The notes: generated from the letters alone by a model not told the origin. 64,000 nt of DNA from Brytella acorum (GCF_029309905.1 NZ_JARBJP010000001.1:186001-250000), one strand, 5' to 3'. Numbered from the stretch's first letter, positions 1 to 9,477 are shown. Program-made: numbers and translations.

Positions 1-1347
1 GCACGGTGGGCCGAAGATTGGAGTTGGCTGAAAGACCGCAAGCGGCAGGAAGATGTCTTCGACCGGCTGAAATTCGTGCGTCTGACGCCGGATGGAACCC
101 ACTATGTCACGTTCAGCGGCGAGGAGCGTCTGCGGGGCTTTTACGACAGTCATCCCCAACTCGGCGTCCAGAGACCCGGCCGGGCCTTTCGGCTGCTGCT
201 GCGCAGTGTCTATGGCGCGGATGTCCATCTCGGTACGCATGTGCGGCTGTATGCGGAAATCGCCAACGGTGCCGCTGGTGGGTCCAATTACTATGGCTAT
301 GATGGATATCAGCGCTCCCGGCTCGACCTTCAGCAGGCCTTCATCGAAATCAGGACGCAGGTCAAAGGCGCGCGGACCGGCCTCATGATCGGACGCCAGT
401 TCTTCATCGACTCTCCGCCCTATGTTCTTTCGGTCCGGGACCTGCCGAATATTGCCCAGAGCTGGAACGGCATGCGCGGCTATGCGGTCTGGGATCGTCT
501 TCGACTGGATGCATTCGGGCTTTTACGCACCGATCCCGCGCCCACGGGCGTTTTTGCCAACGAGGCGGACTGGCATACCCGGCTATGGGGCGCTTATGCG
601 AGCTACGCTCTGCCAAATTTCGTCGTGAAAGGCAGAAAATCCCGCCTTTATCTCGACGGCTTTTATTACGGTTATCTGTACCGTGGCAGCATCAGCGCGA
701 CGTCCTCCGCCTATGGCATTCAATATGGTGCGACGCATCGTGATACCCTCGGCACGCGCCTCTGGGGAACGTTGGGTGCATGCGACGTCAGTATGGGCGG
801 TCTTTATCAAAGAGGTGTGTTTCGGCCCGAAGGAGGCGGACAACGTCCCATCCGCGCCTACGCTCTGAATGGGACGTTGTCCTATTCACTCGATCACCTG
901 TTCGGAAAGCCGGCGATCGGCGTGCAGGCCGATCTGTTTTCCGGTGGGGACCGCAGTCGGCGAACCATCGGGACCTACGCGGCGCCTTACTACAACGCGC
1001 CTTTTTATAACGATATCACGACCTATCTCGGCCCGCAGAACAAGATCGGCCTGGGTCCGGTGGCGCGCTGGAAGCCCCATAAAAGACTGATCTTTCGTCT
1101 TCATGTGCCGGTTTTCTGGCGTGCGGCGAAGCGCGACGATCTGTACGGGGTCACGAAGGTCTATGATTTCCGGAACATCCTGGGCCGCTTCACGGGAACC
1201 GTGCCGCAGCTTGAATTGGGCGTTTCGCTGACGCGGCATCTGACCTGGACGCATGATGTCGCCGCCGTCATCGGATCGAACGGACTGCACCAGGCCGGGG
1301 CGAAGGATGGTCAGTTCTATATGCAGACGCTCGATTTCAGGTTCTGA
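1..1347 (+). CDS. Alginate export family outer-membrane porin, 5' end outside window
   Basis: The reading frame is open from base 1, so the gene starts before the window. The first visible residues (RWAEDWSWLKD, then FVRLTP and YVTFSGEERLRGFY) match the N-terminal region of mature AlgE/alginate-export-family beta-barrels. The rest is aromatic-rich, alternating barrel sequence that ends in DFRF, a C-terminal Phe typical of outer-membrane proteins. Family members are 18-strand porins for alginate or other anionic or aromatic substrates, and the substrate here cannot be told. The neighbours give no polysaccharide synthesis genes. The stop codon sits inside a perfect hairpin, which is listed separately. 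The family call is fairly sure and the substrate is unknown. Confidence 0.8.
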   Translation, partial: ARWAEDWSWLKDRKRQEDVFDRLKFVRLTPDGTHYVTFSGEERLRGFYDSHPQLGVQRPGRAFRLLLRSVYGADVHLGTHVRLYAEIANGAAGGSNYYGYDGYQRSRLDLQQAFIEIRTQVKGARTGLMIGRQFFIDSPPYVLSVRDLPNIAQSWNGMRGYAVWDRLRLDAFGLLRTDPAPTGVFANEADWHTRLWGAYASYALPNFVVKGRKSRLYLDGFYYGYLYRGSISATSSAYGIQYGATHRDTLGTRLWGTLGACDVSMGGLYQRGVFRPEGGGQRPIRAYALNGTLSYSLDHLFGKPAIGVQADLFSGGDRSRRTIGTYAAPYYNAPFYNDITTYLGPQNKIGLGPVARWKPHKRLIFRLHVPVFWRAAKRDDLYGVTKVYDFRNILGRFTGTVPQLELGVSLTRHLTWTHDVAAVIGSNGLHQAGAKDGQFYMQTLDFRF

Positions 1348-1356
1348 AATCGAGCG
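1328..1356 (+). terminator. Stem-loop terminator overlapping the porin stop codon
   Basis: A perfect 13-bp inverted repeat with a 3-base loop (GTT) spans 1328-1356 and is followed by a T-rich tail (GTTTGTCTCTTGTTT). The right arm contains the TGA stop of the porin gene, so terminator and coding end are fused. Confidence 0.75.
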
Positions 1357-1405
1357 TTTGTCTCTTGTTTCAGGCCCGCTGATATGGGCTGGAAAAGCCG
1401 GAATC

Positions 1406-1783
1406 TCAGTGTTTGAGTTCGTCAGGCACCTTGCCGCCATTCTCGGCCAGCTTCTGCCAGACCTGCTTGATGAGCCAGACATTCATCGTCGCAGTATCGT
1501 CCGTGCTGCCCGTGTAATGCAGTTCGCCCGCAAGCTGCTTGCGGGATTCGAGCGAGCTGTCCAGGCCAAGCAGCTTGAGCAGATCGACGATCGACTGACG
1601 CCAGTTGAGGTTCTGTCCGTTCTTGGCCGCCAGATCCGTCAGGATGGCATTGACATCGACCGGCGCGGCTGGAGCCGCCGTCGGCGCAGCGCTCGTTGCG
1701 ACTGGAGCGGTTCCAGCCGTAGCCGGTGTCGCGGCTTCGGCATGGCCAAAAATCTTGGACATGATCGTGCTGAAGATGCTCAT
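1406..1783 (-). CDS. DUF3597 domain protein
   Basis: This encodes 125 residues. The start is the ATG at 1783, with AGGGGA about 8 bases upstream. An earlier in-frame start would add a basic, unlikely N-terminus. The protein opens with SIFSTIMSKIFG, runs through an Ala/Pro/Thr-rich linker (about residues 15-45), and ends in a conserved helical domain with NWRQSIVDLLKLLGLDSS and KVPDELKH, which is the DUF3597 pattern. That family has no known function but contains helical repeats reminiscent of LysM-linked stress proteins. The gene lies downstream of ahcY on the same strand, separated by 112 bases. Family assignment is good and the role is unknown. Confidence 0.8.
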   Translation of the reverse strand: MSIFSTIMSKIFGHAEAATPATAGTAPVATSAAPTAAPAAPVDVNAILTDLAAKNGQNLNWRQSIVDLLKLLGLDSSLESRKQLAGELHYTGSTDDTATMNVWLIKQVWQKLAENGGKVPDELKH

Positions 1784-1810
1784 GGACGGTTTCCCCTGTT
1801 GCTTGAGGAC

Positions 1811-1832
1811 GCCCCGACCCTGACGGCGGGGC
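1811..1832 (-). terminator. Possible hairpin downstream of ahcY
   Basis: GCCCCG and CGGGGC face each other across a 10-base loop between ahcY and the DUF3597 gene. There is no U-run on the minus strand, so it may only slow transcription or stabilise the 3' end. Confidence 0.3.
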
Positions 1833-1895
1833 ATCCATGCCCGTTCCTAAAGCGTGAAGTGGCGCTGCGTTCCGTATCGCCGCGCCCCATCAGGC

Positions 1896-3200
1896 TCAGT
1901 AGCGGTATTCTTCGTGCTTGAACGGGCCGTTTTCCGGCACGTTGATATAGGACGCCTGTTCGGGAGACAGTTTCGTCAGGGTTGCGCCGACCTTGGCGAG
2001 ATGCAGGGCCGCGACCTTCTCGTCAAGCTTCTTGGGCAGGACATAGACCTTCTTGTCATACTGACCCGGCTTCGCCGTCCAGAGTTCGATCTGGGCGAGC
2101 GTCTGGTTGGTGAAGGAGGCGGACATGACGAAGGACGGGTGACCCGTCGCGTTGCCGAGATTCACGAGGCGTCCTTCGGAGAGCAGAATGATGCGCTTGC
2201 CATCGGGGAATTCGACCTCGTCGACCTGCGGCTTCACATTGTCCCACTTGAAATTACGCAGGCCGCTGACCTGAATCTCGCTGTCAAAATGGCCGATGTT
2301 GCACACGATTGCGCGGTGCTTCATCGCGCGCATGTCGTCCACCGTGATGACGTCGATATTGCCGGTTGCGGTCACGAAGATATCGCCACGCGGCGCGGCG
2401 TCTTCCATCGTGACGACCTCGTAGCCTTCCATCGCGGCCTGGAGCGCGCAGATCGGATCGACCTCCGTCACCAGGACGCGACAGCCCGCATTGCGCAGCG
2501 AGGCGGCCGAACCCTTGCCCACGTCGCCGTAACCGGCCACGACCGCGACTTTGCCGGCCATCATGACGTCCGTGCCGCGGCGGATGGCGTCCACGAGGCT
2601 CTCGCGGCAGCCATAGAGGTTGTCGAACTTGGACTTCGTAACGCTGTCATTGACGTTGATGGCCGGAACCAGGAGTTCACCCTTGCGCGCCATATCCCAG
2701 AGACGATGTACGCCCGTGGTCGTCTCTTCGGAAATGCCGCGCACATCGGCGAGCATCGCTGGGTATTTGTCGTGCATGATCTGGGTGAGGTCGCCACCAT
2801 CATCGAGGATCATGTTCGGCGTCCAGCCGTCCGGTCCCTTGATGGTCTGCTCGATGCACCACCAGAACTCTTCTTCCGACAGGCCTTTCCAGGCGAAAAC
2901 GGAAATCCCGGCGGCCGCGATGGCGGCGGCGGCCTGATCCTGCGTGGAGAAGATGTTGCAGGACGACCAGCGAACCGTCGCGCCGAGCGCGATCAGCGTT
3001 TCGATCAGCACGGCCGTCTGGATGGTCATATGCAGACAGCCGGCGATGCGCGCGCCTTTCAAAGGCTGGCTGGCGCCGAATTCCTCGCGCAGCGCCATCA
3101 GACCCGGCATTTCGCCCTCGGCGATGGAGATTTCCTTCCGCCCCCATTCGGCCAGAGAGAAATCGCGAACCTTGTAGTCGGACTGGTCTGTAACGGTCAT
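1896..3200 (-). CDS. ahcY: Adenosylhomocysteinase (S-adenosyl-L-homocysteine hydrolase)
   Basis: This cytosolic NAD-dependent enzyme splits S-adenosylhomocysteine into adenosine and homocysteine, removing the product inhibitor of methyltransferases in the methionine cycle. It has 434 residues with the family hallmarks in order: [16 protein letters not shown] near the N-terminus, [16 protein letters not shown] in the catalytic part, the dinucleotide fold [13 protein letters not shown], and the C-terminal tail ending KHEEYRY, the family's typical end. The start at 3200 (MTVTDQ) fits homologues. An in-frame ATG 57 bases upstream would read through the leader hairpin. No clear Shine-Dalgarno is visible except AAGGC inside that leader. 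The identification is secure. Confidence 0.97.
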   Translation of the reverse strand: MTVTDQSDYKVRDFSLAEWGRKEISIAEGEMPGLMALREEFGASQPLKGARIAGCLHMTIQTAVLIETLIALGATVRWSSCNIFSTQDQAAAAIAAAGISVFAWKGLSEEEFWWCIEQTIKGPDGWTPNMILDDGGDLTQIMHDKYPAMLADVRGISEETTTGVHRLWDMARKGELLVPAINVNDSVTKSKFDNLYGCRESLVDAIRRGTDVMMAGKVAVVAGYGDVGKGSAASLRNAGCRVLVTEVDPICALQAAMEGYEVVTMEDAAPRGDIFVTATGNIDVITVDDMRAMKHRAIVCNIGHFDSEIQVSGLRNFKWDNVKPQVDEVEFPDGKRIILLSEGRLVNLGNATGHPSFVMSASFTNQTLAQIELWTAKPGQYDKKVYVLPKKLDEKVAALHLAKVGATLTKLSPEQASYINVPENGPFKHEEYRY

Positions 3201-3207
3201 GTCTGAA

Positions 3208-3245
3208 GCCTTGGCTGCCACTCGATGGCGGCAGGGTATAAAGGC
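3208..3245 (-). promoter_or_regulatory. Two-stem leader hairpin just before ahcY
   Basis: On the minus strand an outer stem GCCTT/AAGGC encloses an inner stem CTGCC/GGCAG with loop GCCATCGAGT. The structure ends 7 bases before the ahcY start. The right outer arm AAGGC is the only Shine-Dalgarno-like element, so folding would hide it. It does not match the SAH, SAM-II or SAM/SAH riboswitch consensus as I remember them. The structure is seen in the sequence; the regulatory role is inferred. Confidence 0.45.
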
Positions 3246-3343
3246 AACGACCGTCATGCGCCAGTATCACGTTGGTCCGGCAGCGTGCCGGAACGGTTTT
3301 CAGTCGACCGTCCGGCCGCTCGGGTTGTCGGGGAACATAAGGT

Positions 3344-3682
3344 TTATCTGGGTCCGTTATCGGTCGTGGCAGGAGGCACGGTTACCCTGTTGGGTTCGTC
3401 CTGCTGCGTGATGGGAAGGCGCTTGGAGCGCTTGCCGGTATGCACGACATGCCTCGGCTTGGCGGCGGGCGCCGGGTCGGGCTGTTCCTTCGCCTGGTTG
3501 GGATAAGTCGTGTTCTGGTTGGTGGGATTCCCCGGATGGTCTTTCTGTGCCTGGATTTCGGCCTTCATCGCCGGGCTGGTGGCGTCAGGCTGGGGCGCAG
3601 GTGGTGTATTGGTCTGGGCAATTGCGGGCGTCGCGAGCGCAATTGTTGCGATGGTCAGTGCGATTTTGCCAACGTTTTTCAT
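3344..3682 (-). CDS. Small secreted proline-rich protein, unknown function
   Basis: This encodes 112 residues starting at ATG 3682, with GAAGGA about 7 bases upstream. Residues 1-23 (MKNVGKIALTIATIALATPA and IAQ) form a clear Sec signal peptide with an A-x-A-like cleavage site. The mature part is low-complexity and hydrophilic, rich in Pro, Thr, Gln and Lys (TPPAPQPDATSPAMKAE, KPRHVVHTGKRSKRLP), and has no cysteine. It is probably a periplasmic, disordered protein. It lies upstream of ahcY on the same strand, separated by 143 bases. I recognise no family. Confidence 0.6.
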   Translation of the reverse strand: MKNVGKIALTIATIALATPAIAQTNTPPAPQPDATSPAMKAEIQAQKDHPGNPTNQNTTYPNQAKEQPDPAPAAKPRHVVHTGKRSKRLPITQQDEPNRVTVPPATTDNGPR

Positions 3683-3949
3683 GGATGATTCCTTCCCCGA
3701 ATGGGTTCGCCGCGCGGCACCGTCTTTCATCACCGAACCTCGCGGAATTGCTGGGATTCAACAGGCGTGGCAGTGGAAGGTTGCCTAAAAGCTCATATTT
3801 TGTTGCATCAGAGGTTGCCTGAGCCGAACACCCATGCCACTCCTAGCCAGCTTCTCCGCGCGCCCTGACGATCCTGGTCATCATGGCGCTGGGCGAGGTT
3901 TTCAGCCCTTGGTTTCGTTTTCCGGTTGATGGAAAGGATGGAGGTCGCC

Positions 3950-5023
3950 ATGCAGGGTTCGCATGTGTCCGTGCCGCTCAGCCTGCTTCCCGAACCGGGA
4001 GACGAGGCGCGTTCCGGTCTGCGTAACGGGCTTGTATGGGCTATACGCGCGCGTCCCGGTGAAGATCCGACAGCACTGTCCCAGACGGAAATCGAAACGA
4101 TTCTCGATGATGCGACGCCGCTGTCCAACTGGCCGCGTGTCGCCGAAAGCTGGGTCTGGCTTCATTTCGATACGGTCCATAGTGCCGCCCGCGCGCAGGT
4201 CGCGGCCATGCCCTGCCTCCCGGAAGAAGTGCGCACCATGCTCGCCGAGACCGAATACGGCGTCATGATCGACGCCGTGCCGGGGCTGGTCTGGGGTGTG
4301 ATGCCGGCGTTCGACGATGTGCTGTCGGAAGACGATCGTGAAATCTGCGCATGGCGTTTCGCCATGCGTCCGGATCTCCTCATCACCACGCGACGAAATC
4401 CGGTTCCCGTTCTGGGTGCGGCCTATCGCAGCCTGCGCGGCGACGCCGTGCCTCGCAGCCCGGCCGGTATCATCGATCGGGCCATGCGGGAATTCACCAG
4501 CACGGTGCGACGTCAGATCGGTCAGCTCGACGATGAGCTGGACCGTGCAGAAGATGCGCTCCTGATCGTCGAGCGCAGGACCGACCTCGGACATCTGAGC
4601 GGGATCGTCGGAAAAGTGCGGCGTCGCGTGACCGAACTGCGTCGCGTGGTCGTCCCCGTGGACCATGCACTGCGTGATGATGAACTGGATCTGCCGTCCT
4701 GGGCCGAGGACGAGTTGCGCGATCGAACTGAACGACAGGTCCATGCGGCTCTCGACGATCTTCTCGCGCTCCAGGACCGCGGCCGCTCGCTCCAGGACGA
4801 ACTTGCCTCGTCACAGGCGGAAGAAACGAATAGACGGCTCTATATCGTCTCTGTTGCGACGACCCTCATGCTACCCGCCACATTCGTCACAGGCTTCTTC
4901 GGCATGAACACAGGCGGCATGTTTCTGGCGCAGGGCGGACTGGGCACCGTGGCCGCAGGTGTGATCTGCGGTCTCGCCATGCTCGCGACCTGGGTGTTTT
5001 TCAAGATTTCCCGCCTGCTTTAA
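3950..5023 (+). CDS. zntB: CorA-family zinc transporter, ZntB type
   Basis: This is an inner-membrane divalent-cation channel/transporter of the CorA superfamily. It has a large N-terminal cytoplasmic domain (about residues 1-290) that ends in a long charged helix (VRRQIGQLDDELDRAEDALL, ELASSQAEETNRRLYI). Two C-terminal membrane helices follow. The first ends in the signature FFGMNTGG, and GMN with TGG is the ZntB variant, as opposed to the YGMNF-MPE form of CorA. I chose ATG 3950 because GGAGG lies 5 bases before it; in-frame TTG/ATG codons at 3926-3938 lack a site. The predicted length is 357 residues. ZntB proteins are usually proton-coupled zinc importers, but the direction here is not shown. 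Confidence 0.85.
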   Translation: MQGSHVSVPLSLLPEPGDEARSGLRNGLVWAIRARPGEDPTALSQTEIETILDDATPLSNWPRVAESWVWLHFDTVHSAARAQVAAMPCLPEEVRTMLAETEYGVMIDAVPGLVWGVMPAFDDVLSEDDREICAWRFAMRPDLLITTRRNPVPVLGAAYRSLRGDAVPRSPAGIIDRAMREFTSTVRRQIGQLDDELDRAEDALLIVERRTDLGHLSGIVGKVRRRVTELRRVVVPVDHALRDDELDLPSWAEDELRDRTERQVHAALDDLLALQDRGRSLQDELASSQAEETNRRLYIVSVATTLMLPATFVTGFFGMNTGGMFLAQGGLGTVAAGVICGLAMLATWVFFKISRLL

Positions 5024-5034
5024 AGAGGTCACTA

Positions 5035-6900
5035 TTATTGCGGTTGCCTTTCTTTTTGGTATGTCTCCAAAAGAGCGGCCCAAGCCTGCTTTATCCGTAG
5101 CGGTTCTTTCGAGTTCTGAACGATAGACGCAGTTTCTTTAACTAATGCTTCGATATTTTGAGCGAAGTAATCTTTTACACGATCTTCGGCTTTCTTAATA
5201 TCGGGGATGCTGCGTAAAAATGAGATTTCCTTCTTGAGAGCGGGGATAAAAGGCTCCAATCTCTTGTCTGGAAGAGTATTGTTTTTATCAAAAAAATCTA
5301 TGAAGGGTTGAATAAATCTTATTTCATATGATTTTTTCATGCTGAAATTTTTGGTGTCACCGCGGGGACGACTATGCTTCCATACATATTCCTCAAGGGA
5401 CTTATGGAAATAGTGCGCTATCCATGCATTTTTCTCACCTAATTCGCTTAGATGAGGCGCTTTGGACAGTTCGGTGTGTAGTATTTTTCCATCTGTATCG
5501 AAAGTACGATGAGATCGCTGGAAAGCCCAGTGCGGATTATGGGCGTGACAGAAAGATGCAAGTCGAGTCTGAAATGCTGTTTTGACGAGAAGGTTTTGCG
5601 GAGGTTCTCTGCGCTGAAACCGACTGATCATGGGTTGCGCGTCGTGCGAGGTTTTACCATCTGGGGTCATCATCACCCATGAAAATGCGATCCCGTCTGC
5701 GCCGCGAGCATCTTGCAGGTCAAAAAAAGTTCTTATTTCTGTGTAGAAATTAAAATCGAGGGCTAAAAACTCATCCAAATCTATGACTAGGGTCCATTGA
5801 TAGTCAAGCATTTGTGGTAGATTTGCCATTGCTGCGCCATAGGCTTTGCGCTGGATTTGTATGGGAGATTCTGGATTTGTATCAACCCACGTTATTATTC
5901 CGTTCGCTGATAGGGCTTGGAGAAGTTCATCGGATCGATCCATGTTGCTGTTTGAACAGATAAATATATGATCAAAACCGATTGCTCTATGCCACGCGAT
6001 CCACTCAAGTAAATATATACCTTCATCTCGGGCGGTCGCCAGAATGCAGGATTGCTTTCGTGATTTGATGAGGCGACGCATTTGTGACCACAGAGCGTAT
6101 CCCAACGGAGGTGGACGGCTATGACCGTAATCGAGTTCGCCAAAAAAATCTGTCGAGCCGTCTAATTTTAGCGAATTAATATGGTATCTTTTTTTATTCC
6201 ATTCAACGAGTTGGGGTATCGATTCTCTTATCCAATAATCGTCCTGTATTGATGTTTTAAGAGCAGCTAACGTTACGCTATTTTTTAATAAAATTTCGCC
6301 AAAGTTTTGCATTTCATCGCGAGATAGAAGGCGTAAGAAGGCAGGAAGCAGTGCATGCTTCTCATAATTAGTCGCGCTTTCAAGCCACCTGGATAGGGAT
6401 TTCGCACTTATGTCATTGCTAACAAATTCAGAAATAGATTTCACGTAAGAAGACTGTATCTCATCCATATTTTCTATGGGATGAAATCTGAATTTCTCCC
6501 ACCGAGAAATGTGCGGACGATTACATGAAATAGGGGCATCGGAATTGTCGTGGGGGGAACACACATAATGATCCCACAATGGATGCCGCAAGGCAATTTC
6601 ATCTTCTGTGCCAGCTCGCAGGAGATGATAAGACATAACTGGCCTCGGGAGTGCATTGTCGCCAGCAAAGGAAATTTCGAATGATTTTTTTTTTGTTAAA
6701 ATAAATGCCACGTCTGGACGTTTCTTGCATTGTATTAAAATACAACGGTGAAGATTTTCGTTTGATTCAAAAGTCGATATAACTTTTTTGGTATTTATAT
6801 CATAAGATATAAATCTACCTCTAAAATCTATTATGTAATTCGCACTAATTTTTTCATGAAAATTATCATAATTTTTTCGGAAAAAGTTTAAAAAAGACAT
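5035..6900 (-). CDS. Glycosyltransferase family 2-like protein (Glyco_tranf_2_4 type), AT-rich
   Basis: This encodes 621 residues. The N-terminal half (about 1-280) is unrecognised. The second half is a family 2-type nucleotide-sugar fold: CILATARDEGIYLLEWIAWH, a short strand with FICSNSNMD, and the metal-binding DLDEF, the pattern of PF13704 transferases often found in surface-polysaccharide loci. It is cytosolic, with no signal peptide or membrane helix. Base use is strikingly different from the neighbours: long A/T runs, ATA and TTA codons, and non-GC third positions, most extreme in the first 250 bases. The gene lies 18 bases downstream of nagA on the same strand, so it may be read from the nagA promoter. 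Horizontal origin is inferred from composition. Acceptor and donor are unknown. Confidence 0.75.
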   Translation of the reverse strand: MSFLNFFRKNYDNFHEKISANYIIDFRGRFISYDINTKKVISTFESNENLHRCILIQCKKRPDVAFILTKKKSFEISFAGDNALPRPVMSYHLLRAGTEDEIALRHPLWDHYVCSPHDNSDAPISCNRPHISRWEKFRFHPIENMDEIQSSYVKSISEFVSNDISAKSLSRWLESATNYEKHALLPAFLRLLSRDEMQNFGEILLKNSVTLAALKTSIQDDYWIRESIPQLVEWNKKRYHINSLKLDGSTDFFGELDYGHSRPPPLGYALWSQMRRLIKSRKQSCILATARDEGIYLLEWIAWHRAIGFDHIFICSNSNMDRSDELLQALSANGIITWVDTNPESPIQIQRKAYGAAMANLPQMLDYQWTLVIDLDEFLALDFNFYTEIRTFFDLQDARGADGIAFSWVMMTPDGKTSHDAQPMISRFQRREPPQNLLVKTAFQTRLASFCHAHNPHWAFQRSHRTFDTDGKILHTELSKAPHLSELGEKNAWIAHYFHKSLEEYVWKHSRPRGDTKNFSMKKSYEIRFIQPFIDFFDKNNTLPDKRLEPFIPALKKEISFLRSIPDIKKAEDRVKDYFAQNIEALVKETASIVQNSKEPLRIKQAWAALLETYQKERQPQ

Positions 6901-6918
6901 TTTACTCTCTGAATTTAT

Positions 6919-8058
6919 TTATATTGTATGAATGCTTTTGAAAATCTCGACTTGTCCACGGAGGTGAATCGATTCTGGTATCAACTCTTCATCCATAACG
7001 ACAAAATCCGCCAATTTCCCAACCGCAATCGCCCCCCGATCATGCAGGCCAAGATAACGCGCGGCATTCGTGCTTACGAGGCGGGCGGCTTGTGGGAGCG
7101 AAGCGCCGTTCCGGACGGCATTGCGCAACGCCACGTCCAGCGTGAGAACGCTTCCCGCCAGTGACCCGCCGGGGAGGCGCACGACACCATCGCGGATCAT
7201 CACGTCCTGACCGCCGAGCTGGCTGGGACCGTCCGGAAGGCCGGTGCCGCGCATGGCATCGGTCACGAAAAGCAGACGGTTGCCCATCATGCGTGAGGCG
7301 AGGCGGAACGTCGCGGGATGAACGTGATGCGTGTCGAAGATCATCTCCGCATAGGCTTCGTCGCTGCACATGAGCGCCGTCACAGGGCCGGGATTGCGTC
7401 CCTCGATCGGCGACATGGCGTTGAAAAGATGCGTCCCGCCGGGGATGCCGCCAGCCGTGCAGATCGCGCAGATCGCCTTCGTCGCGCCTTCATAATCGGT
7501 TGTGGTATGGCCGAGGCTGACCCGGACGCCGGCTTTTGAAAACGCCGTGATCGCTGTGTCGGCATGCTCAAGCTCAGGTGCGAGCGTGACGACGCGCACA
7601 CATCCGGCCTCGATCGCTGCGGCCACCAGGTCGGGCCGGGGCGCGACCGGGAACGGAGGCTGCGCGCCGAGCTTGTGGGGGCTGACGAACGGTCCTTCGA
7701 GGTGAGCGCCGTGTATGCGCGGACCTCCCGGAACGCCACGCTCCATAACGGTCGCGATGTTGCGGAGTGCGACCATTACGTCGTCCCACGGCCGGGTGAT
7801 GGTGGTGGGCAGGATGGTCGTGGTTCCATGCCGGAGATGAAAACGGGCGAGGGTTTCGATCGCCTCGATCCCGTCCATGGTGTCCGCGCCGTCCCCGCCA
7901 TGAACATGTGTGTCGATAAAGCCGGGGAGAATGTAACGCCGCGGGGCGTCCGGCAGGGGCGTGATGGTTTCGATATGGGAGCCAAAGGTGATACGGCCGG
8001 GAAGCACACGGTCCGGCAGAACGATCTGCCCGTCGAGTTGTCCGGTCGGAGTCATCAT
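6919..8058 (-). CDS. nagA: N-acetylglucosamine-6-phosphate deacetylase
   Basis: This cytosolic amidohydrolase turns GlcNAc-6-P into glucosamine-6-P plus acetate during amino-sugar or cell-wall recycling. It has 379 residues. Visible metal and active-site motifs are DTHVHGGDG (HxH), HLEGPF, GGTHLFNAM (His), FVTDAM (catalytic Asp) and the C-terminal LADFVVMD of the composite beta-sandwich. The start ATG ATG at 8058 is preceded by AAGGAAG. No nagB, nagC or PTS genes are nearby. The upstream neighbour is the divergent ackA, whose enzyme can handle acetate, but a link is speculative. Confidence 0.93.
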   Translation of the reverse strand: MMTPTGQLDGQIVLPDRVLPGRITFGSHIETITPLPDAPRRYILPGFIDTHVHGGDGADTMDGIEAIETLARFHLRHGTTTILPTTITRPWDDVMVALRNIATVMERGVPGGPRIHGAHLEGPFVSPHKLGAQPPFPVAPRPDLVAAAIEAGCVRVVTLAPELEHADTAITAFSKAGVRVSLGHTTTDYEGATKAICAICTAGGIPGGTHLFNAMSPIEGRNPGPVTALMCSDEAYAEMIFDTHHVHPATFRLASRMMGNRLLFVTDAMRGTGLPDGPSQLGGQDVMIRDGVVRLPGGSLAGSVLTLDVALRNAVRNGASLPQAARLVSTNAARYLGLHDRGAIAVGKLADFVVMDEELIPESIHLRGQVEIFKSIHTI

Positions 8059-8277
8059 ATCTTCCTTTGGAATGCGGCTGACCCGCCTTTATTGCAGGAC
8101 GTGCGAACACGTTAAGCGGCTCTGGCGTATGTGACAATCGCAACCGGGCGCGTCGAGGGATCGTCTTTCTCAAATAGACCTCTCGAAGACGGGAACGTCC
8201 TGCGACTTGACTTGGGTCAAGGTCAGGTCTCGGGTCTTTGCCCATGATGCGACGGCGCGACATAAGGGATTGATCTC

Positions 8278-9477
8278 ATGCCCCAGCAGGTTTCAGGCGC
8301 GATTCTGGTGCTGAACGCCGGTTCTTCGAGCGTGAAGTTCGCCCTTTTCGCTGACGGAGGGGCGCAGGCTTCCCGTCTTGTCTCCGGCGAACTGGAAGGG
8401 ATTGGCGAGCGCGCCAGACTGAAGGCCCATGACGCGCAGGGGCAAGTTCTGGTCGACAGGGATCTGGCTCCGGGCGCTGACGACGATGCGCATGACGTTG
8501 CGATGAAGGCGCTCATGGAGTGGCTTGAAACCAGGATCGGGCTGGAGGCCGTGCTCGCGGTGGGGCACCGGGTCGTGCATGGCGGTCCCGATTTCGTCAG
8601 TCCGGTCCTAATTGATGATGAAGTGTTTAGTCAGTTGGAAAAACTGACGTCTCTTTCGCCGCTGCATCAACCGGCCTGCCTGGGGCCTGTGCGTGCGCTG
8701 CGGCGCGCCTATCCCGCTCTCGTGCAGGTTGCCTGTTTCGATACGGCGTTTCATCGCACCATGCCCGCCGTGGCCCAGGCTCTCCCTTTGGCTGCGGCCT
8801 ATGCGCGCAAAGGCGTGCGGCGATATGGTTTTCACGGCCTGTCTTACGAACATATCGCCCGATGCCTCAGCCGAAACCACCGCGAGCTCGCCGGTGCGCG
8901 CGTTCTTGCCGCGCATGTGGGCAACGGGGCGAGCCTTTGTGCCCTGCGACACGGCGTCAGCATCGAGACCACCATGGGTTTCTCGGTGCTGGACGGTCTC
9001 GTCATGGGCACCCGGACGGGCGCGATCGATCCTGGCGTTCTTCTCTACATGCTCCGCCAGGAGAACATGACGCCAGCGGCGGTTGAGGACGTTCTCTATC
9101 ATCAGGGAGGGCTTCTGGGCGTATCCGGTCTGTCGGGAGACATGCGTACCCTGCGGGAGCATCCCCATGATCCGGCCGTGCGTATGGCTCTCGATCTGGC
9201 CGTCTATCGTTTTGTCCAGCAGGCCGGAATGATGATCTCGGCGTTACAGGGGCTCGATGGTATCGTTTTCACCGGCGGCATCGGCGAGCATGACGCACAG
9301 TTCCGCCGGGATGTCTGCGCCCATCTCGCCTGGCTCGGCGTTACGCTCGACGTGGCGGCGAACGCCGCGCATCGTTCACTGATTTCCGCGCCGGAAAGCG
9401 CCGTGAAGGTGCTCGTGATTCCGGCGGACGAAGAAGCCTCCATTCATCGCCATGTTCTTGCGTGTATCGAGACATGA
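8278..9477 (+). CDS. ackA: Acetate kinase
   Basis: This cytosolic enzyme interconverts acetyl phosphate and acetate with ADP/ATP. It has 399 residues, normal family length, with the first ASKHA-fold signature VLNAGSSSVKFALF, the catalytic-region FDTAFHRTMP, RRYGFHGLSYEH, and the adenine-binding FTGGIGEHD. AAGGGA lies 8 bases before the start. xfp begins 40 bases downstream on the same strand. Together they form the phosphoketolase branch, in which xfp makes acetyl phosphate and ackA makes ATP and acetate from it. This pairing is common in acetic acid bacteria. Confidence 0.96.
   Translation: MPQQVSGAILVLNAGSSSVKFALFADGGAQASRLVSGELEGIGERARLKAHDAQGQVLVDRDLAPGADDDAHDVAMKALMEWLETRIGLEAVLAVGHRVVHGGPDFVSPVLIDDEVFSQLEKLTSLSPLHQPACLGPVRALRRAYPALVQVACFDTAFHRTMPAVAQALPLAAAYARKGVRRYGFHGLSYEHIARCLSRNHRELAGARVLAAHVGNGASLCALRHGVSIETTMGFSVLDGLVMGTRTGAIDPGVLLYMLRQENMTPAAVEDVLYHQGGLLGVSGLSGDMRTLREHPHDPAVRMALDLAVYRFVQQAGMMISALQGLDGIVFTGGIGEHDAQFRRDVCAHLAWLGVTLDVAANAAHRSLISAPESAVKVLVIPADEEASIHRHVLACIET

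Noticed and set aside
1854-3206. 450-codon frame antisense to ahcY
   Set aside because: Shadow frame of a highly conserved housekeeping gene in high-GC DNA.
3201-3250. Known SAH or SAM riboswitch before ahcY
   Set aside because: Core consensus sequences of those classes are not found; only a simple nested hairpin is visible.
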